DNA from: CAZMCH01 sp964564735
Lineage (GTDB): Bacteria; Poribacteria; DTPJ01
DNA: 64,000 nt
Direction: 5' to 3'
Assembly: GCA_964564735.1 (NCBI GenBank)
Contig: CAZMCH010000009.1
Coordinates: 12,319 to 76,318, forward strand
Shown here: in pieces, positions 34,016 through 43,323 of the stretch
Numbering within the stretch: the stretch's first letter is position 1
Layout of the letters: each line of letters starts with the position of its first letter
Position numbers and translations under genes: made by a program
Notes under the pieces: model-generated
The model's database searches: none
What the model saw: the letters and a program-made list of their open reading frames with translations, nothing else
Told to the model about the DNA's origin: nothing

Positions 34016-34044
34016 TAGACTAAAAAGGCTTAAAAGTGTATAAT
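34016..34044 (+). promoter_or_regulatory. Sigma-70-type promoter for the lone NtrC-type regulator
   Basis: TAGACT (34016-34021), a 17-base spacer and TATAAT (34039-34044), 42 bases before the ATG at 34086. The -10 is consensus and the -35 matches four of six positions. Confidence 0.6.
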
Positions 34045-34085
34045 ATACATTGAAAATATTTGAAAATAAAACTTAAGGTGAAAAT

Positions 34086-35465
34086 ATGAATCATAATATT
34101 TTAGTTGTTGATGACGAAAAAGGTATCCTTGATCAGCTATCAGGTATTCTTCAAGATGAGGGATATAATACTCTAACAGCGCAAACTGGCGAAAAATCTC
34201 TGGAGCTAATTCAGGAAAATGGTATTGATCTGGTTATGCTAGATGTTAAGCTTCCTGATATTGATGGTATCGAGATTCTGAGAAAAATCAAAGATAATCA
34301 ATCTGATATACCAGTCATTATGATCTCAGGAAATGCGACTATTGGTCTTGCTGTAGAGGCAACAAAACTGGGTGCTTATGATTTTATCGAAAAGCCTTTT
34401 TCACCAATTGAGAAAATAGACAGAATGTTGTTGACTATAAAACAAGCCATAGAACGTCAGCAACTTGAGCAGGAAAATAAGAGATTTAAAAACAGAGAAC
34501 AGCGAAAATATATGATGGTTGGTGAAAGTAAGTCTGCTAAACAACTATATGAGCAAATAAGCAAAGCAGCTCCAAGTAAAGGTCGTGTTCTTATAACTGG
34601 TGAAAATGGCACAGGTAAAGAACTTGTTGCAAGGGCGATCCATCAATTAAGTAACCGAGCATCTGCAAAATTTGTAGAGCTAAATTGTGCTGCAATACCA
34701 CAAGAACTTATTGAAAGCGAGCTTTTCGGACATGAAAAAGGTTCTTTTACTGGTGCAGGCACTAGACAGATTGGGAAATTTGAGCAGGCAAATGGAGGAA
34801 CTTTATTCCTCGATGAAATTGGAGATATGAGTCTCACTGCACAATCAAAGGTGCTTAGAGCTATTGAAGAAGGCGAAATACAGCGTATTGGTGGCACAAG
34901 AACCCTTAAGGTTGATGTTCGTATAATTTCAGCGACAAATAAAGTGCTTGAAAAAGAAATAGAAAAAGGCAATTTTCGCCAAGACCTATTTTATAGATTA
35001 AATGTTATTCCTATTACCGTCCCGCCCTTACGAGACCGCAAGGATGATATTCCAATACTTGTTGAGCATTTTGTTGAGCAATTCTGCGATGAAAATGGTA
35101 AGCCACTAAAGAAAATATCCCCAGACGCAATCTCTGTTTTGAAAGATTATAATTGGCCCGGAAACATACGTGAATTGAGGAACATTGTTGAAAGGCTAAT
35201 AATTATGGTTGATTCCGATACTATCAAAGGCTCTCATGTTCTACTGGCTATAAATATAGATCAATCTCAATCAAGTAATACGAAAGCCCCTGTATCATTA
35301 AAAGATATGATGGATGAATATGAAAAGAAAATTATAATTGCAGAATTAGAAGCAAACGATGGCAACGTAAGCCAAACAGCAAGAAATCTTAATATAGATA
35401 GAGCAAATCTTTATAGAAAACTCCGTTCCTATGATATACTTAAATCTGATGAACATATAGAATAA
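34086..35465 (+). CDS. NtrX-like sigma-54-dependent response regulator, no kinase nearby
   Basis: A 459-residue NtrC-family regulator. Receiver domain with Asp53 in MLDVKLPDIDG and Lys in FIEKPFSP; central AAA+ domain with GENGTGKE (Walker A), GSFTGA (sigma-54 loop), TLFLDEIGD (Walker B) and PPLRDRKDDIP; C-terminal Fis-type helix-turn-helix (GNVSQTARNLNIDRANLYRKL). The GENGTGKE P-loop and the SPIEKIDR linker are more like NtrX than NtrC. It stands alone between minus-strand genes and has its own promoter. Its kinase must be elsewhere or it may be cross-activated. Confidence 0.95.
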   Translation: MNHNILVVDDEKGILDQLSGILQDEGYNTLTAQTGEKSLELIQENGIDLVMLDVKLPDIDGIEILRKIKDNQSDIPVIMISGNATIGLAVEATKLGAYDFIEKPFSPIEKIDRMLLTIKQAIERQQLEQENKRFKNREQRKYMMVGESKSAKQLYEQISKAAPSKGRVLITGENGTGKELVARAIHQLSNRASAKFVELNCAAIPQELIESELFGHEKGSFTGAGTRQIGKFEQANGGTLFLDEIGDMSLTAQSKVLRAIEEGEIQRIGGTRTLKVDVRIISATNKVLEKEIEKGNFRQDLFYRLNVIPITVPPLRDRKDDIPILVEHFVEQFCDENGKPLKKISPDAISVLKDYNWPGNIRELRNIVERLIIMVDSDTIKGSHVLLAINIDQSQSSNTKAPVSLKDMMDEYEKKIIIAELEANDGNVSQTARNLNIDRANLYRKLRSYDILKSDEHIE

Positions 35466-35564
35466 TGCTATTTCTTATTTGGAAAATCATAATTTTTGGT
35501 AGTCGCAGGTTTTATATTTGCAAAAAGCATCAATAAAAATTACGACTACTAATGATATTATGAA

Positions 35565-36332
35565 TTATTTATTTGCCTGATATACATTAGTTAAGCAAAT
35601 TCCATTTTTGAGGCAATCCATCGCTTGAGAAGGCGAATCAACAAAACTGAACAAATTTAAGTCTTCAGGGCTTATCATACCTTGCTCTGCCAGAAATTCA
35701 AAATTTATGACTCGTTTCCAGTAATCAGACCCATATAATAATACAATAACTTTATGAGTCAATTTCTTTGTCTGTATTAGCGTAAGAACCTCAAAAAGCT
35801 CATCTAACGTCCCAAACCCACCGGGAAATACTACTAATGCTCTTGCCAAATGCACAAACCAGAATTTTCGCATGAAGAAATAATGAAACTCAAATCCGAG
35901 ATTTTCTGATATATATGGATTAGGTTTTTGCTCGTATGGAAGGCTAATATTTAGCCCGATTGATTGCCCACCAGCCCTTGTTGCACCTAAATTTGCCGCT
36001 TCCATTATGCCGGGACCTCCGCCAGAGCATAAAGCGAATTGTTGTTCTTCTGGAAGCGATTTTGACCATTTTATCGCCATTTCAGCTAATTCTAAAGCGT
36101 CGTCATAATATTTTGATAGAGAAGTTGTCTCTTTTTCATGATTATTTGAGTTCTTTTGTTTAGGGCGGATTCTTGCTGAACCAAAGAAAGCAATGGTATG
36201 TTTGATCCCATATTTTTCAAAACGAGTTCTTGGCTCAGTATATTCACTTATTATCCGAATAGTTCTTGCCTCCGGACTATTTAAAAAATCAATATTTTTG
36301 TATGCCTTTGTCGGTTTTTCTTTTTTTGTCAA
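35565..36332 (-). CDS. LOG family protein (cytokinin riboside phosphoribohydrolase-like)
   Basis: A 255-residue Rossmann-like protein with the two LOG hallmarks: CSGGGPGIMEAANLGA and the catalytic PGGFGTLDELFE. LOG proteins hydrolyse nucleoside 5-prime monophosphates to base and ribose 5-phosphate; bacterial members were once labelled lysine decarboxylases. The N-terminal 70 residues are longer than in plant-type LOG, as in the larger bacterial type II proteins. It lies 40 bases downstream of the DUF6785-like gene on the same strand. Confidence 0.93.
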   Translation of the reverse strand: MTKKEKPTKAYKNIDFLNSPEARTIRIISEYTEPRTRFEKYGIKHTIAFFGSARIRPKQKNSNNHEKETTSLSKYYDDALELAEMAIKWSKSLPEEQQFALCSGGGPGIMEAANLGATRAGGQSIGLNISLPYEQKPNPYISENLGFEFHYFFMRKFWFVHLARALVVFPGGFGTLDELFEVLTLIQTKKLTHKVIVLLYGSDYWKRVINFEFLAEQGMISPEDLNLFSFVDSPSQAMDCLKNGICLTNVYQANK

Positions 36333-36372
36333 CTTTTTATCCTTTCATCGATTTATTTTTTATTTTTTGCTT

Positions 36373-38307
36373 CTATCCCGGTGCAAAATCGTAAGTATAA
36401 GTCTGTAATATAACACTTATTACACTCCAAAATGCACCTACGCAATATTCACCTAAAATTATACCAAAGAAAAATGACAGTCCCTTTCGATATCCATTTG
36501 CACCACCAAACTTTAGGACTGCGTATTTAACGATAGTGCTGATAACAAGACATGACCAGAAGTATTCTACACCAAAGTTAGTTGACAGTGCATATCCAAC
36601 AGGATGAAATGGCCACCAGAGGAGGCGCATCCTCATAAACATAAGAAAGAATGTAAATATCAGACCAATCAACATAGCAATTATAGCAGGAAAATCTGTT
36701 CCTTTTGGGTAATTAAGTTCATTTTGAAGCCAGCCAAATTGTCCTATATGCCCAACAGATGGACCAGTTTCACCTCCAAGCCTGTAAAGTTCACTAACCA
36801 AAGCCCAAAAAGAAGCAAGAGAACCAAAGATTATTGCAAGTATCATAGCAAGGACTAGCTTTTTGTTGCTCATTTTTGCCCGTTCTGCCATCTTAAAGCC
36901 CTCAAGTTGATGTGGCATTATATGTTCACGATAGCCCCTTCCGCTAAAAAACCAAAAATACATTGAGACCGTAAGATTTCCAGCGCCAACCCTTCGACTA
37001 CCAATAACATTAACAAGTATCTGTTGAGAGTTCATCATGCCTGCCATCTCATGAGCAGGGGGACCAAGTTCTGCCCTTGCGCGTGTAATGGCTAATGAAA
37101 AGGCATAGAATATAGCAAAAAAAGCCACTATTATCCAAAACGTCATGCCAGCCTTTATACAGAACCAGATCAAGAAGACAAATGAAACCACTATCAATAT
37201 AATGGTGAGGCGATAACTCATCGGTTCTTCAAAATCATCAAGACTGGTTTTTATGCCAAAAACCTTCTTAAAAACTTCTTTTAAGTGTTTTCTTGTCACC
37301 CATATTGATATAAAAAATATGCCAAACCATGCCCCTGCTGATTGTTCGCTAAGATAAGGAAATCTAGGCAATCTGATGCCTACAGCACTTGTAAATACTT
37401 CCTGTAATTTCCTGAATATGTAGAAAAACCATAAAGAAAAAGAAAGATCAAGCGGAAGTATATAACCTAATCCTATAACAAAAGGATAAAGTGGAAATGG
37501 GATAGAACCCATTGCGTTCCAAGGTTTTTCTGTAAAATAACGTCCTAGATCATAATAATTGTGTCTGACAGGTATTCTTGGAATCATTGGATAAAAAACA
37601 TTTAGACCATTTATTATATCTAATGCAGAAGCTATCCCAAAACCTGTCCATAAAATCTTATTCCTAAAAAACTTAGATGTTCCTCCGCCTTCGGTAATAG
37701 CAAGCGGAAGCTGAATAATTGGGTATGATAGCTTTTCGTGTTCTGTCCATTGTTTTCTAACTATGACATTCATGCAGATCATAATCATTCCTAGAGCCAT
37801 TATAAAGGCTGTCCACCAAAGGGTTGGGCTGAGCCATGCCTTTATAATTTCCCATGAATAAAAGGTTGTTTCCCCTTCATAAAAGCCTCTCATAATGTTT
37901 TTATCGGATACCACAAGCCATCTGGGAACATGAGGGATAATTATATCAGCCCATTCATTTTCAGGCGTAGCAAACCAAAACGCATGAGGAATTGCAGGAA
38001 TTGTAAGCTGAAGAGTATCATGACCAGCAAGACCACATGCCATACAAAGCATTATATAGATTGTTATAATTTCCCCTTGTGTTAAGGCAATACTTGGTAA
38101 AAGACGCTTGATCAAAAGGTTAATCAGGATAATAACAAATATAACAAATACTACACCCCACATTAGTGACATTGACGTAGGATGCCCTGAATGCCAGACA
38201 CACTCGACTTCCATGACCCAGAATGTAACGAACGGTATGAGGATAAGCCCAATAATTATTGACCGCCATGTTACTATAGAAGTTTTTTTGTCTGATATTT
38301 GACTCAT
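36373..38307 (-). CDS. DUF6785/DUF6784-type polytopic membrane protein
   Basis: A 644-residue inner-membrane protein with about a dozen or more hydrophobic helices. The N-terminal part (WRSIIIGLILIPFVTFWV, then CVWHSGHPTSMSLMWG) and the central ARAELGPPAHEM and LEGFKMAERAKM segments match the DUF6785/DUF6784 proteins, which are distantly similar to oligopeptide (OPT) transporters and are frequent in Poribacteria, Planctomycetes and related uncultured groups. The role is unknown; transport of a peptide or sugar derivative is a guess. It is followed by the LOG gene and preceded by a DUF4159 gene on the same strand. Confidence 0.85.
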   Translation of the reverse strand: MSQISDKKTSIVTWRSIIIGLILIPFVTFWVMEVECVWHSGHPTSMSLMWGVVFVIFVIILINLLIKRLLPSIALTQGEIITIYIMLCMACGLAGHDTLQLTIPAIPHAFWFATPENEWADIIIPHVPRWLVVSDKNIMRGFYEGETTFYSWEIIKAWLSPTLWWTAFIMALGMIMICMNVIVRKQWTEHEKLSYPIIQLPLAITEGGGTSKFFRNKILWTGFGIASALDIINGLNVFYPMIPRIPVRHNYYDLGRYFTEKPWNAMGSIPFPLYPFVIGLGYILPLDLSFSLWFFYIFRKLQEVFTSAVGIRLPRFPYLSEQSAGAWFGIFFISIWVTRKHLKEVFKKVFGIKTSLDDFEEPMSYRLTIILIVVSFVFLIWFCIKAGMTFWIIVAFFAIFYAFSLAITRARAELGPPAHEMAGMMNSQQILVNVIGSRRVGAGNLTVSMYFWFFSGRGYREHIMPHQLEGFKMAERAKMSNKKLVLAMILAIIFGSLASFWALVSELYRLGGETGPSVGHIGQFGWLQNELNYPKGTDFPAIIAMLIGLIFTFFLMFMRMRLLWWPFHPVGYALSTNFGVEYFWSCLVISTIVKYAVLKFGGANGYRKGLSFFFGIILGEYCVGAFWSVISVILQTYTYDFAPG

Positions 38308-38367
38308 GAAGACACCTTATTTGGAAAACATAAGCAAATTTATGTCTAAAAAGCTATTAAGATATAA

Positions 38368-39387
38368 TCATGGTTGTTTAAATATATATGGATTTGTGGC
38401 AAGCGCATAAATAATTATATTAACGCCCATTTCGAGATATGGTTCATTTTTTCCAGAACTCCATGCAATATTATATCCAGAATCTTCATATATTGCAATA
38501 ATTCTACCTTTTATGGATAAACCAAGAATCTCAGGTATTGATGATTTTCTAATACTAAAAAAGCTATTATAAAGCACATTATCCTCATCTATTTCCATTA
38601 AATCATGAGCAGATTCGCCTAATATCTTCCATAACTCGAAACCGATGGAATTAGCGATCTCAAGTCTTTGTGTATCTGATTTTCCTACATTTGAGATCAT
38701 CAAAAATCCACCATTAGAAAAAAATCTGCGAAGATTTTGTCGTTCATTATCAGAAAAAGCAAAAGGTTTTTGAAAAACAACATAAGCAAAAGGAATATCA
38801 GTGAATTTTGAATCATCTAATTTTATAGGCTTTTCTATTACATTTGTTTTTATTCTTGTCCATCTATTCATGGCATTAGCAAGTTTATATATAGCATTTT
38901 CACTTAAATTATCAGAACCATATCTAATAATAGGAATACTATATGAACCTTCCATCTTATTAGCTAAATTTTTGTTATTACTTGATATTTTGTTGTTAAA
39001 GTCATTTATATTGTCTTTCTGACTAAGCCTTGATGAATATATATCATTTAAATTGAACTCATCAATTGCCTTGATAAAACTTGGATTTTGATTTTTTGCG
39101 GTAAGTTCTCTAATTATCGTTCTGTATGTCCTTGTAGTAAGATATTTTGTGTTATCTGAATTTATTTGGCTAGATGAGTTAGGATATTGATCGGTCTGAT
39201 TTGTAATATTCTCTGATTGATTTTGTAAAAATTTACCTTTTGATAAAGAGACAAAGTGAATATTTACATCATCATCATTTTTGGTTTTTATAAATCTATG
39301 CTCTGGAAAAAAGGACAATGATATAATCAAAGCTAGATTAATTATAATGGATATTATATATGAATATATCAATGTTTTTTGTTTCAT
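38368..39387 (-). CDS. Membrane-anchored DUF4159 domain protein
   Basis: A 339-residue protein with one N-terminal transmembrane helix (about 7-26), a low-complexity Asn/Ser/Gln-rich linker (about 50-150) and a C-terminal DUF4159 domain (about 155-335): FAYVVFQKPFAFSDNERQN, LRRFFSNGGFLMISN and YNIAWSSG then EMGVNIIIYALATNP are conserved blocks. DUF4159 folds like a class I glutamine amidotransferase without the catalytic Cys and is often encoded with VWA/MoxR-type genes; none of these is here. The domain would be periplasmic. It is upstream of the DUF6785 gene. Confidence 0.85.
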   Translation of the reverse strand: MKQKTLIYSYIISIIINLALIISLSFFPEHRFIKTKNDDDVNIHFVSLSKGKFLQNQSENITNQTDQYPNSSSQINSDNTKYLTTRTYRTIIRELTAKNQNPSFIKAIDEFNLNDIYSSRLSQKDNINDFNNKISSNNKNLANKMEGSYSIPIIRYGSDNLSENAIYKLANAMNRWTRIKTNVIEKPIKLDDSKFTDIPFAYVVFQKPFAFSDNERQNLRRFFSNGGFLMISNVGKSDTQRLEIANSIGFELWKILGESAHDLMEIDEDNVLYNSFFSIRKSSIPEILGLSIKGRIIAIYEDSGYNIAWSSGKNEPYLEMGVNIIIYALATNPYIFKQP

Positions 39388-39587
39388 AAACTATTTCTCA
39401 ATTCTGGCAAACCGAGGTTTAATTATGCAACGTTATAGAATATTATCATAATATTGTCGGAAATCAAGATTTCTTGCTTTTTTGAAAAGCATCTGATTAT
39501 ACTAAAAAATCTATCGTTGACTGAGATAACATATATCCTGTAAAATTAAGCTATAATATATAACGTAATTATAGAAATGGAGTGTAT

Positions 39588-40580
39588 ATGGATTCTAAAA
39601 TTTTGCGAGAGAAATTTAGTAAGCTATCAGTGCTTGTTTGTGGAGATATGTGCCTAGATAAAGATTTTATAGGTGGATATTCGGGATATTCCAGAGAAAA
39701 AGAGCAACTTCCAATATTCAGGACAGAAATAGAGAAATATAATCCGGGTGGTGGTGGAAATCTATCTGTATGCTTTTCCGCTTTGGGCGTTAAGACTACA
39801 ATTGCTGGTTTTTGGGGCGATGATAATGATATAAACCGCTATATCCTTGAATCATGTTTCAAGAAAAGAAATATTGATACTTCTGGTATGGTTATAGGGT
39901 CGAGAACACCTACTTTTGGGAAAGTTTATCAGCATAATGGAACACACATATATAGAATTGATCTTATATCTGATCCTGTTACAGAAAAAGAGATTGATTT
40001 ACTTGTAAATAAAGTTAAAAATCTGATAAATTCTGTCAATTTTATCGCTTGTGCTGATTATGAGGAGGCAAATGATTTTGGTGTATGCACAAAAAATGTG
40101 CTTGATATTATTGCAGATAGTCCTTTACCGAAATTTGGAACAAGCAGAGCTAGGATAAAAAATTTCCGAAATTTTAATCATTTATTACAGAATAAAAAGG
40201 AACTTACAGAGCAAACTGAATTAGGAAGACATGCAGAATTACCAAAAATTGTTGAAGATTTTTTAAACAAACTTAAAGTCGAAGATATGGTCGTAACTAT
40301 GGGCGGAAAAGGTGCTATTGCTTTTTGGCTTAATAATGGTGAAATTGAGTCCATAAATGTTGGTTCAGAGGAATTGACAGAAAATATTGATCCTTGCGGT
40401 TGCGGAGATATGTTCTATGCGACATACTCATCAAGCATAATGGCAGGATTTGATATGGAGACAAGCATCAAGATTGCCAATTCATCTGCAAGGGTGGTTG
40501 CGAGAAAGCTATTCGGCACAGGTCAGACAACACCGGAGGAGATCGCTGAGGAGTATAAGGTTTTGTATCCGAAGGGGTAA
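39588..40580 (+). CDS. PfkB-family (ribokinase-like) carbohydrate kinase, HldE-like
   Basis: About 330 residues; ATG at 39588 with GGAG five bases upstream is preferred to the GTG at 39582. The fold shows VLVCGDMCLDKDFIG, the PGGGGNLSVCFSALG sugar-binding segment, VVTMGGKGAIAF and the anion hole/catalytic loop, here NIDPCGCGDMFYA. The usual motif is DTxGAGD; the catalytic Asp is kept but Thr is Pro and Ala is Cys. It would phosphorylate a sugar or heptose with ATP. The gene leads the run kinase-DUF362-oxidoreductase, and a TATAAT box lies at 39552-39557 upstream. Confidence 0.88.
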   Translation: MDSKILREKFSKLSVLVCGDMCLDKDFIGGYSGYSREKEQLPIFRTEIEKYNPGGGGNLSVCFSALGVKTTIAGFWGDDNDINRYILESCFKKRNIDTSGMVIGSRTPTFGKVYQHNGTHIYRIDLISDPVTEKEIDLLVNKVKNLINSVNFIACADYEEANDFGVCTKNVLDIIADSPLPKFGTSRARIKNFRNFNHLLQNKKELTEQTELGRHAELPKIVEDFLNKLKVEDMVVTMGGKGAIAFWLNNGEIESINVGSEELTENIDPCGCGDMFYATYSSSIMAGFDMETSIKIANSSARVVARKLFGTGQTTPEEIAEEYKVLYPKG

Positions 40581-40600
40581 ATAAAATTATGGAGTAAAAC

Positions 40601-41554
40601 GTGAAAAGCAAAGTATCAATAACAAAAGGAAAAAATATTGTAGAGAATGTCATAAATGCGTTGAATTTAATAGACGCAAAATCTATAATATCGCCTTATG
40701 ATCAAGTCTTGATAAAGCCAAACCTGCTGGAAATACACAACGCATATTCGGGATATGCAACAAAACCAGAGGTTATTAGAGGAATTATCAGGTTTTTAAA
40801 AAGCATCAATGTAAAAAATATAATTGTTGCGGAAGGAAGCAATTCCGATACAAAGCAATGCGCCGAATGTAGCGATATACTTAGTGTCGTTGACCACGAA
40901 GGCGTTGATTTCGTTGATCTCAATTATGATGGAACAACTGTTGTCAAGATTCCAGATTACCTTCGTATGCAGGAAGTTAGGATCGCAAATACTGTTCTAA
41001 ACAGCGATATTATCATAAGCGCACCTGTCTTAAAAACTCATCTTTACGCTACTGTTACGCTTTCATTGAAAAACATGATGGGCGTTTTGATAAACGATGA
41101 AGCACCTGCAAAGGTGGATAAGAAAATTATTCATCCTGAGTTTTGGGGAACTGGTGATTATGAAAGAATGGGGCGTGAGGATTCAATAAAGGCTATCAGC
41201 GATGCAGATAAGCGCATAGCAGACCTTGTAAGTGTCGTCAGACCGAATATTGCAGTCATTGACGCTATAACGGGCATTGAGGGGAACGGTCCTTCATCAG
41301 GCGAGATTGTGAATAAGCTGGACATTATAATTGCGGGAAATGACCCTGTTGCGACTGATGTTGTCGGGTCTGCATATATGGGTATAGACGCAAAAAAGAT
41401 AGGTCATATCGTCATGGCAAACAAAAAAGGGCTTGGGGAGATTGACATATCTAATATAGAATTGGTCGGAATGCCTTTAGATGAGGTTAAGCGAAAATTC
41501 AGGATGCCTGATTTTATCGCTAATCATCCTGATTGGTTTGATTGGGCTAAATAA
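40601..41554 (+). CDS. DUF362 domain protein
   Basis: A 317-residue protein that starts at GTG with GGAG seven bases ahead. It matches DUF362: VLIKPNLLE, NIIVAEGSNSDT, IISAPVLKTHLYATVTLSLKN with the conserved KTH, and GPSSGEIV, plus the IIAGNDPVATDVVGSAYMGI region. Family members often carry ferredoxin clusters at the C-terminus; this one does not. The function is not established. It is 20 bases downstream of the kinase gene and upstream of an oxidoreductase, and such kinase/oxidoreductase/DUF362 groups recur in glycan-using bacteria. Confidence 0.9.
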   Translation: MKSKVSITKGKNIVENVINALNLIDAKSIISPYDQVLIKPNLLEIHNAYSGYATKPEVIRGIIRFLKSINVKNIIVAEGSNSDTKQCAECSDILSVVDHEGVDFVDLNYDGTTVVKIPDYLRMQEVRIANTVLNSDIIISAPVLKTHLYATVTLSLKNMMGVLINDEAPAKVDKKIIHPEFWGTGDYERMGREDSIKAISDADKRIADLVSVVRPNIAVIDAITGIEGNGPSSGEIVNKLDIIIAGNDPVATDVVGSAYMGIDAKKIGHIVMANKKGLGEIDISNIELVGMPLDEVKRKFRMPDFIANHPDWFDWAK

Positions 41555-41573
41555 TTGGAATAGAACGCAGATA

Positions 41574-41605
41574 AAGCGGATTAGGCAGATATTTGCGGAT
41601 CAAGA
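41574..41605 (+). repeat. Short quasi-tandem GCRGAT repeat in front of oxidoreductase gene
   Basis: Four copies of GCAGAT/GCGGAT alternate with spacings of 9-10 bases between 41577 and 41604, just ahead of the ribosome binding site. Related words occur at 42643 (ACCACAGATAAG) and in the terminator stem at 59266 (ACCGCAGAT), suggesting a short interspersed repeat family. Confidence 0.5.
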
Positions 41606-41618
41606 AACGGGAGGAAAT

Positions 41619-42638
41619 ATGCCACGCAAAAAGAAAACATCAGTTAATTTTGGCGTTATAGGTCTTGGAATGGGAAGGTATCATATTGAGGGTTATCTCA
41701 ATGCCCCAAGCTGTAATCTTATTGGCATTGCAGATATTGACGAAAATCGCCTGAAAGATTGCAAGGAAAAATATGGCATTAAAAACGCATTTAAAGATTA
41801 CCATGATCTGCTTGCAATGAAAGAGCTTGATGCGGTTAGCGTTGCTCTGCCAAATTTCCTGCATAAGCCTGTCGTCATAGATGCCCTGAACGCAGGAAAG
41901 CACGCAATGACCGAAAAGCCGATGGCTCTCAATGCACAAGAGGGCGAAGAGATGCGCGACGTTGCCAAAAAGCAAGGGCTTATATTAATGCTTCATTTCA
42001 ACAACCGCTATCGTGCAGATATACAGATGATAAAAAAATATGTTGACAATGGCGAATTTGGCGATATATATTATGCAAAAACAGGCTGGATACGAAGGAG
42101 AGGCGTTCCGGGCGCAGGAAGTTGGTTTTCAAATAAAAAGCTATCAGGCGGAGGTCCCTTAATTGATTTGGGCGTTCATGTTATTGATATGACAATGTAT
42201 ATGATGGGATGTCCAAAGCCTATTGCTGTTTCGGGTAGCGTGGTTCAGGCTTTCCCAGAATTTTCTAAATATGGCACGTTTGATGTTGAGGATTTTGCTT
42301 CTGCATATATAAGGTTTGATAATGGTGCAACGATGGCTGTTGAAGTAAGTTGGGCGCAGAACTGCCAATCCGAAAAGCAATATTCAGAGATATACGGCAC
42401 AAAAGCCGGCGCAAATCTCAGCCCATTGACGATATGGACAGAGCAAAACGGCGTTATGATTGATATTGAGCCAAAGCACATCAAAGGGCTTTCGCAATTT
42501 GAGCATTTTGCTGACTGTATATTAAATAAGAAAACTCCTATCAGTTCGGCAGATGATGGAGTTGCAATGATGAAGATACTGGATGCCATCTATGCTTCAT
42601 CAGAAACCAAACGAGAAGTGGTTATTAATTGGTATTAG
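41619..42638 (+). CDS. Gfo/Idh/MocA family oxidoreductase
   Basis: About 339 residues from the ATG at 41619 (GGGAGGAAAT before it); the frame is open further upstream into the DUF362 gene but that part is not protein-like. Rossmann GVIGLGMGRYHIEGY, IADIDENR (Asp, NAD preference), EKPMALN near residue 98 and the dimer-sheet domain with GGGPLIDLGVHVIDM, which contains the catalytic Asp and His. The substrate is a sugar, inositol or amino sugar. It is the third gene after a PfkB kinase and DUF362 and is the second Gfo/Idh/MocA enzyme of the window. Confidence 0.93.
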   Translation: MPRKKKTSVNFGVIGLGMGRYHIEGYLNAPSCNLIGIADIDENRLKDCKEKYGIKNAFKDYHDLLAMKELDAVSVALPNFLHKPVVIDALNAGKHAMTEKPMALNAQEGEEMRDVAKKQGLILMLHFNNRYRADIQMIKKYVDNGEFGDIYYAKTGWIRRRGVPGAGSWFSNKKLSGGGPLIDLGVHVIDMTMYMMGCPKPIAVSGSVVQAFPEFSKYGTFDVEDFASAYIRFDNGATMAVEVSWAQNCQSEKQYSEIYGTKAGANLSPLTIWTEQNGVMIDIEPKHIKGLSQFEHFADCILNKKTPISSADDGVAMMKILDAIYASSETKREVVINWY

Positions 42639-42669
42639 TATTGAAACCACAGATAAGAAGGTGCAAAAT

Positions 42670-42876
42670 ATGACCCAAATAATTGACGCAATCTATGAAG
42701 AGGGAGTCCTAAAACCTCTAAAGCCTCTAAACATACAAGAGCATACAAAAGTGCGAATAATCATTAATTCTGAAAAAGATACCAAACGTCCGCCTTTGAA
42801 TTTTCCTGTTGATAGCTTTGGGTCATGGCCCCAAAATCTTTCATTGAGGCGTGAGGATATTTATGATGACAAGTAA
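42670..42876 (+). CDS. DUF104 (AF2212-like) antitoxin
   Basis: A 68-residue protein from the ATG at 42670, with AAGGTG seven bases upstream. QIIDAIYEEGVLKPLKPLNI followed by a V-x-I-x-I strand is the DUF104/AF2212 signature of beta-barrel-like antitoxins. The C-terminal part (FPVDSFGSWPQNLSLRREDIY) is the flexible toxin-binding tail with a conserved GxWP. The stop overlaps the start of the PIN-domain gene, so the two form a VapBC-like operon. Confidence 0.88.
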   Translation: MTQIIDAIYEEGVLKPLKPLNIQEHTKVRIIINSEKDTKRPPLNFPVDSFGSWPQNLSLRREDIYDDK

Positions 42877-43312
42877 CGCCGATTCAGTTTTTCTTGATAC
42901 AAATGTGCTTGTATATGCCAATGTAAAAGAATCGCCATTACATCAATTAGCAATTAAAGCAATTCAATATTACTATGATATTGGTGTTGAATTATGGATA
43001 AGTCGTCAGGTTCTACGTGAATATATTGCGGTTTTAACAAGACCACAAATTTTCGTTAAGCCTGTCTCTATCTCAATAGTGTCAGACAGAATTCGCTTCT
43101 TTCAAACACATTTTCAGGTTGCGGAGGAAAATCATCAAATTACAGAGGAACTTTTGGCTTTGATTGAGCGTTTCAGTGTTGGGGGCAATCAAATTCATGA
43201 TGCCAATATTGTAGCAACCATGCAAGTATATGGCATACATAGCTTAGTTACTCATAACATAAGCGATTTTAGAAGATTTTCAGATATAATTGACATAATA
43301 TCCATAGGTTGA
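42863..43312 (+). CDS. PIN-domain toxin (VapC-like ribonuclease)
   Basis: About 149 residues from the ATG at 42863; GAGG six bases before it supports this start, although the next ATG is possible. FLDTNVLVYA carries the first metal Asp, REYIAVL the Glu, and HDANIVATM with a following acidic residue the remaining ligands, so the PIN nuclease site looks complete. VapC toxins cut tRNA or rRNA. It overlaps the DUF104 antitoxin gene by 14 bases and its stop is just before selB. Confidence 0.92.
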   Translation: MMTSNADSVFLDTNVLVYANVKESPLHQLAIKAIQYYYDIGVELWISRQVLREYIAVLTRPQIFVKPVSISIVSDRIRFFQTHFQVAEENHQITEELLALIERFSVGGNQIHDANIVATMQVYGIHSLVTHNISDFRRFSDIIDIISIG

Positions 43313-43323
43313 TACTTTATAAT

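Noticed and set aside
39517..39557. TTGACT and TATAAT upstream of the kinase gene as one promoter
   Set aside because: The spacer is 29 bases, far too long for sigma-70; only the TATAAT is mentioned.
41481..41618. N-terminal extension of the second Gfo/Idh/MocA protein
   Set aside because: It overlaps the DUF362 gene, lacks a ribosome binding site, and the standard Rossmann start begins after the ATG at 41619, which has GGGAGG.
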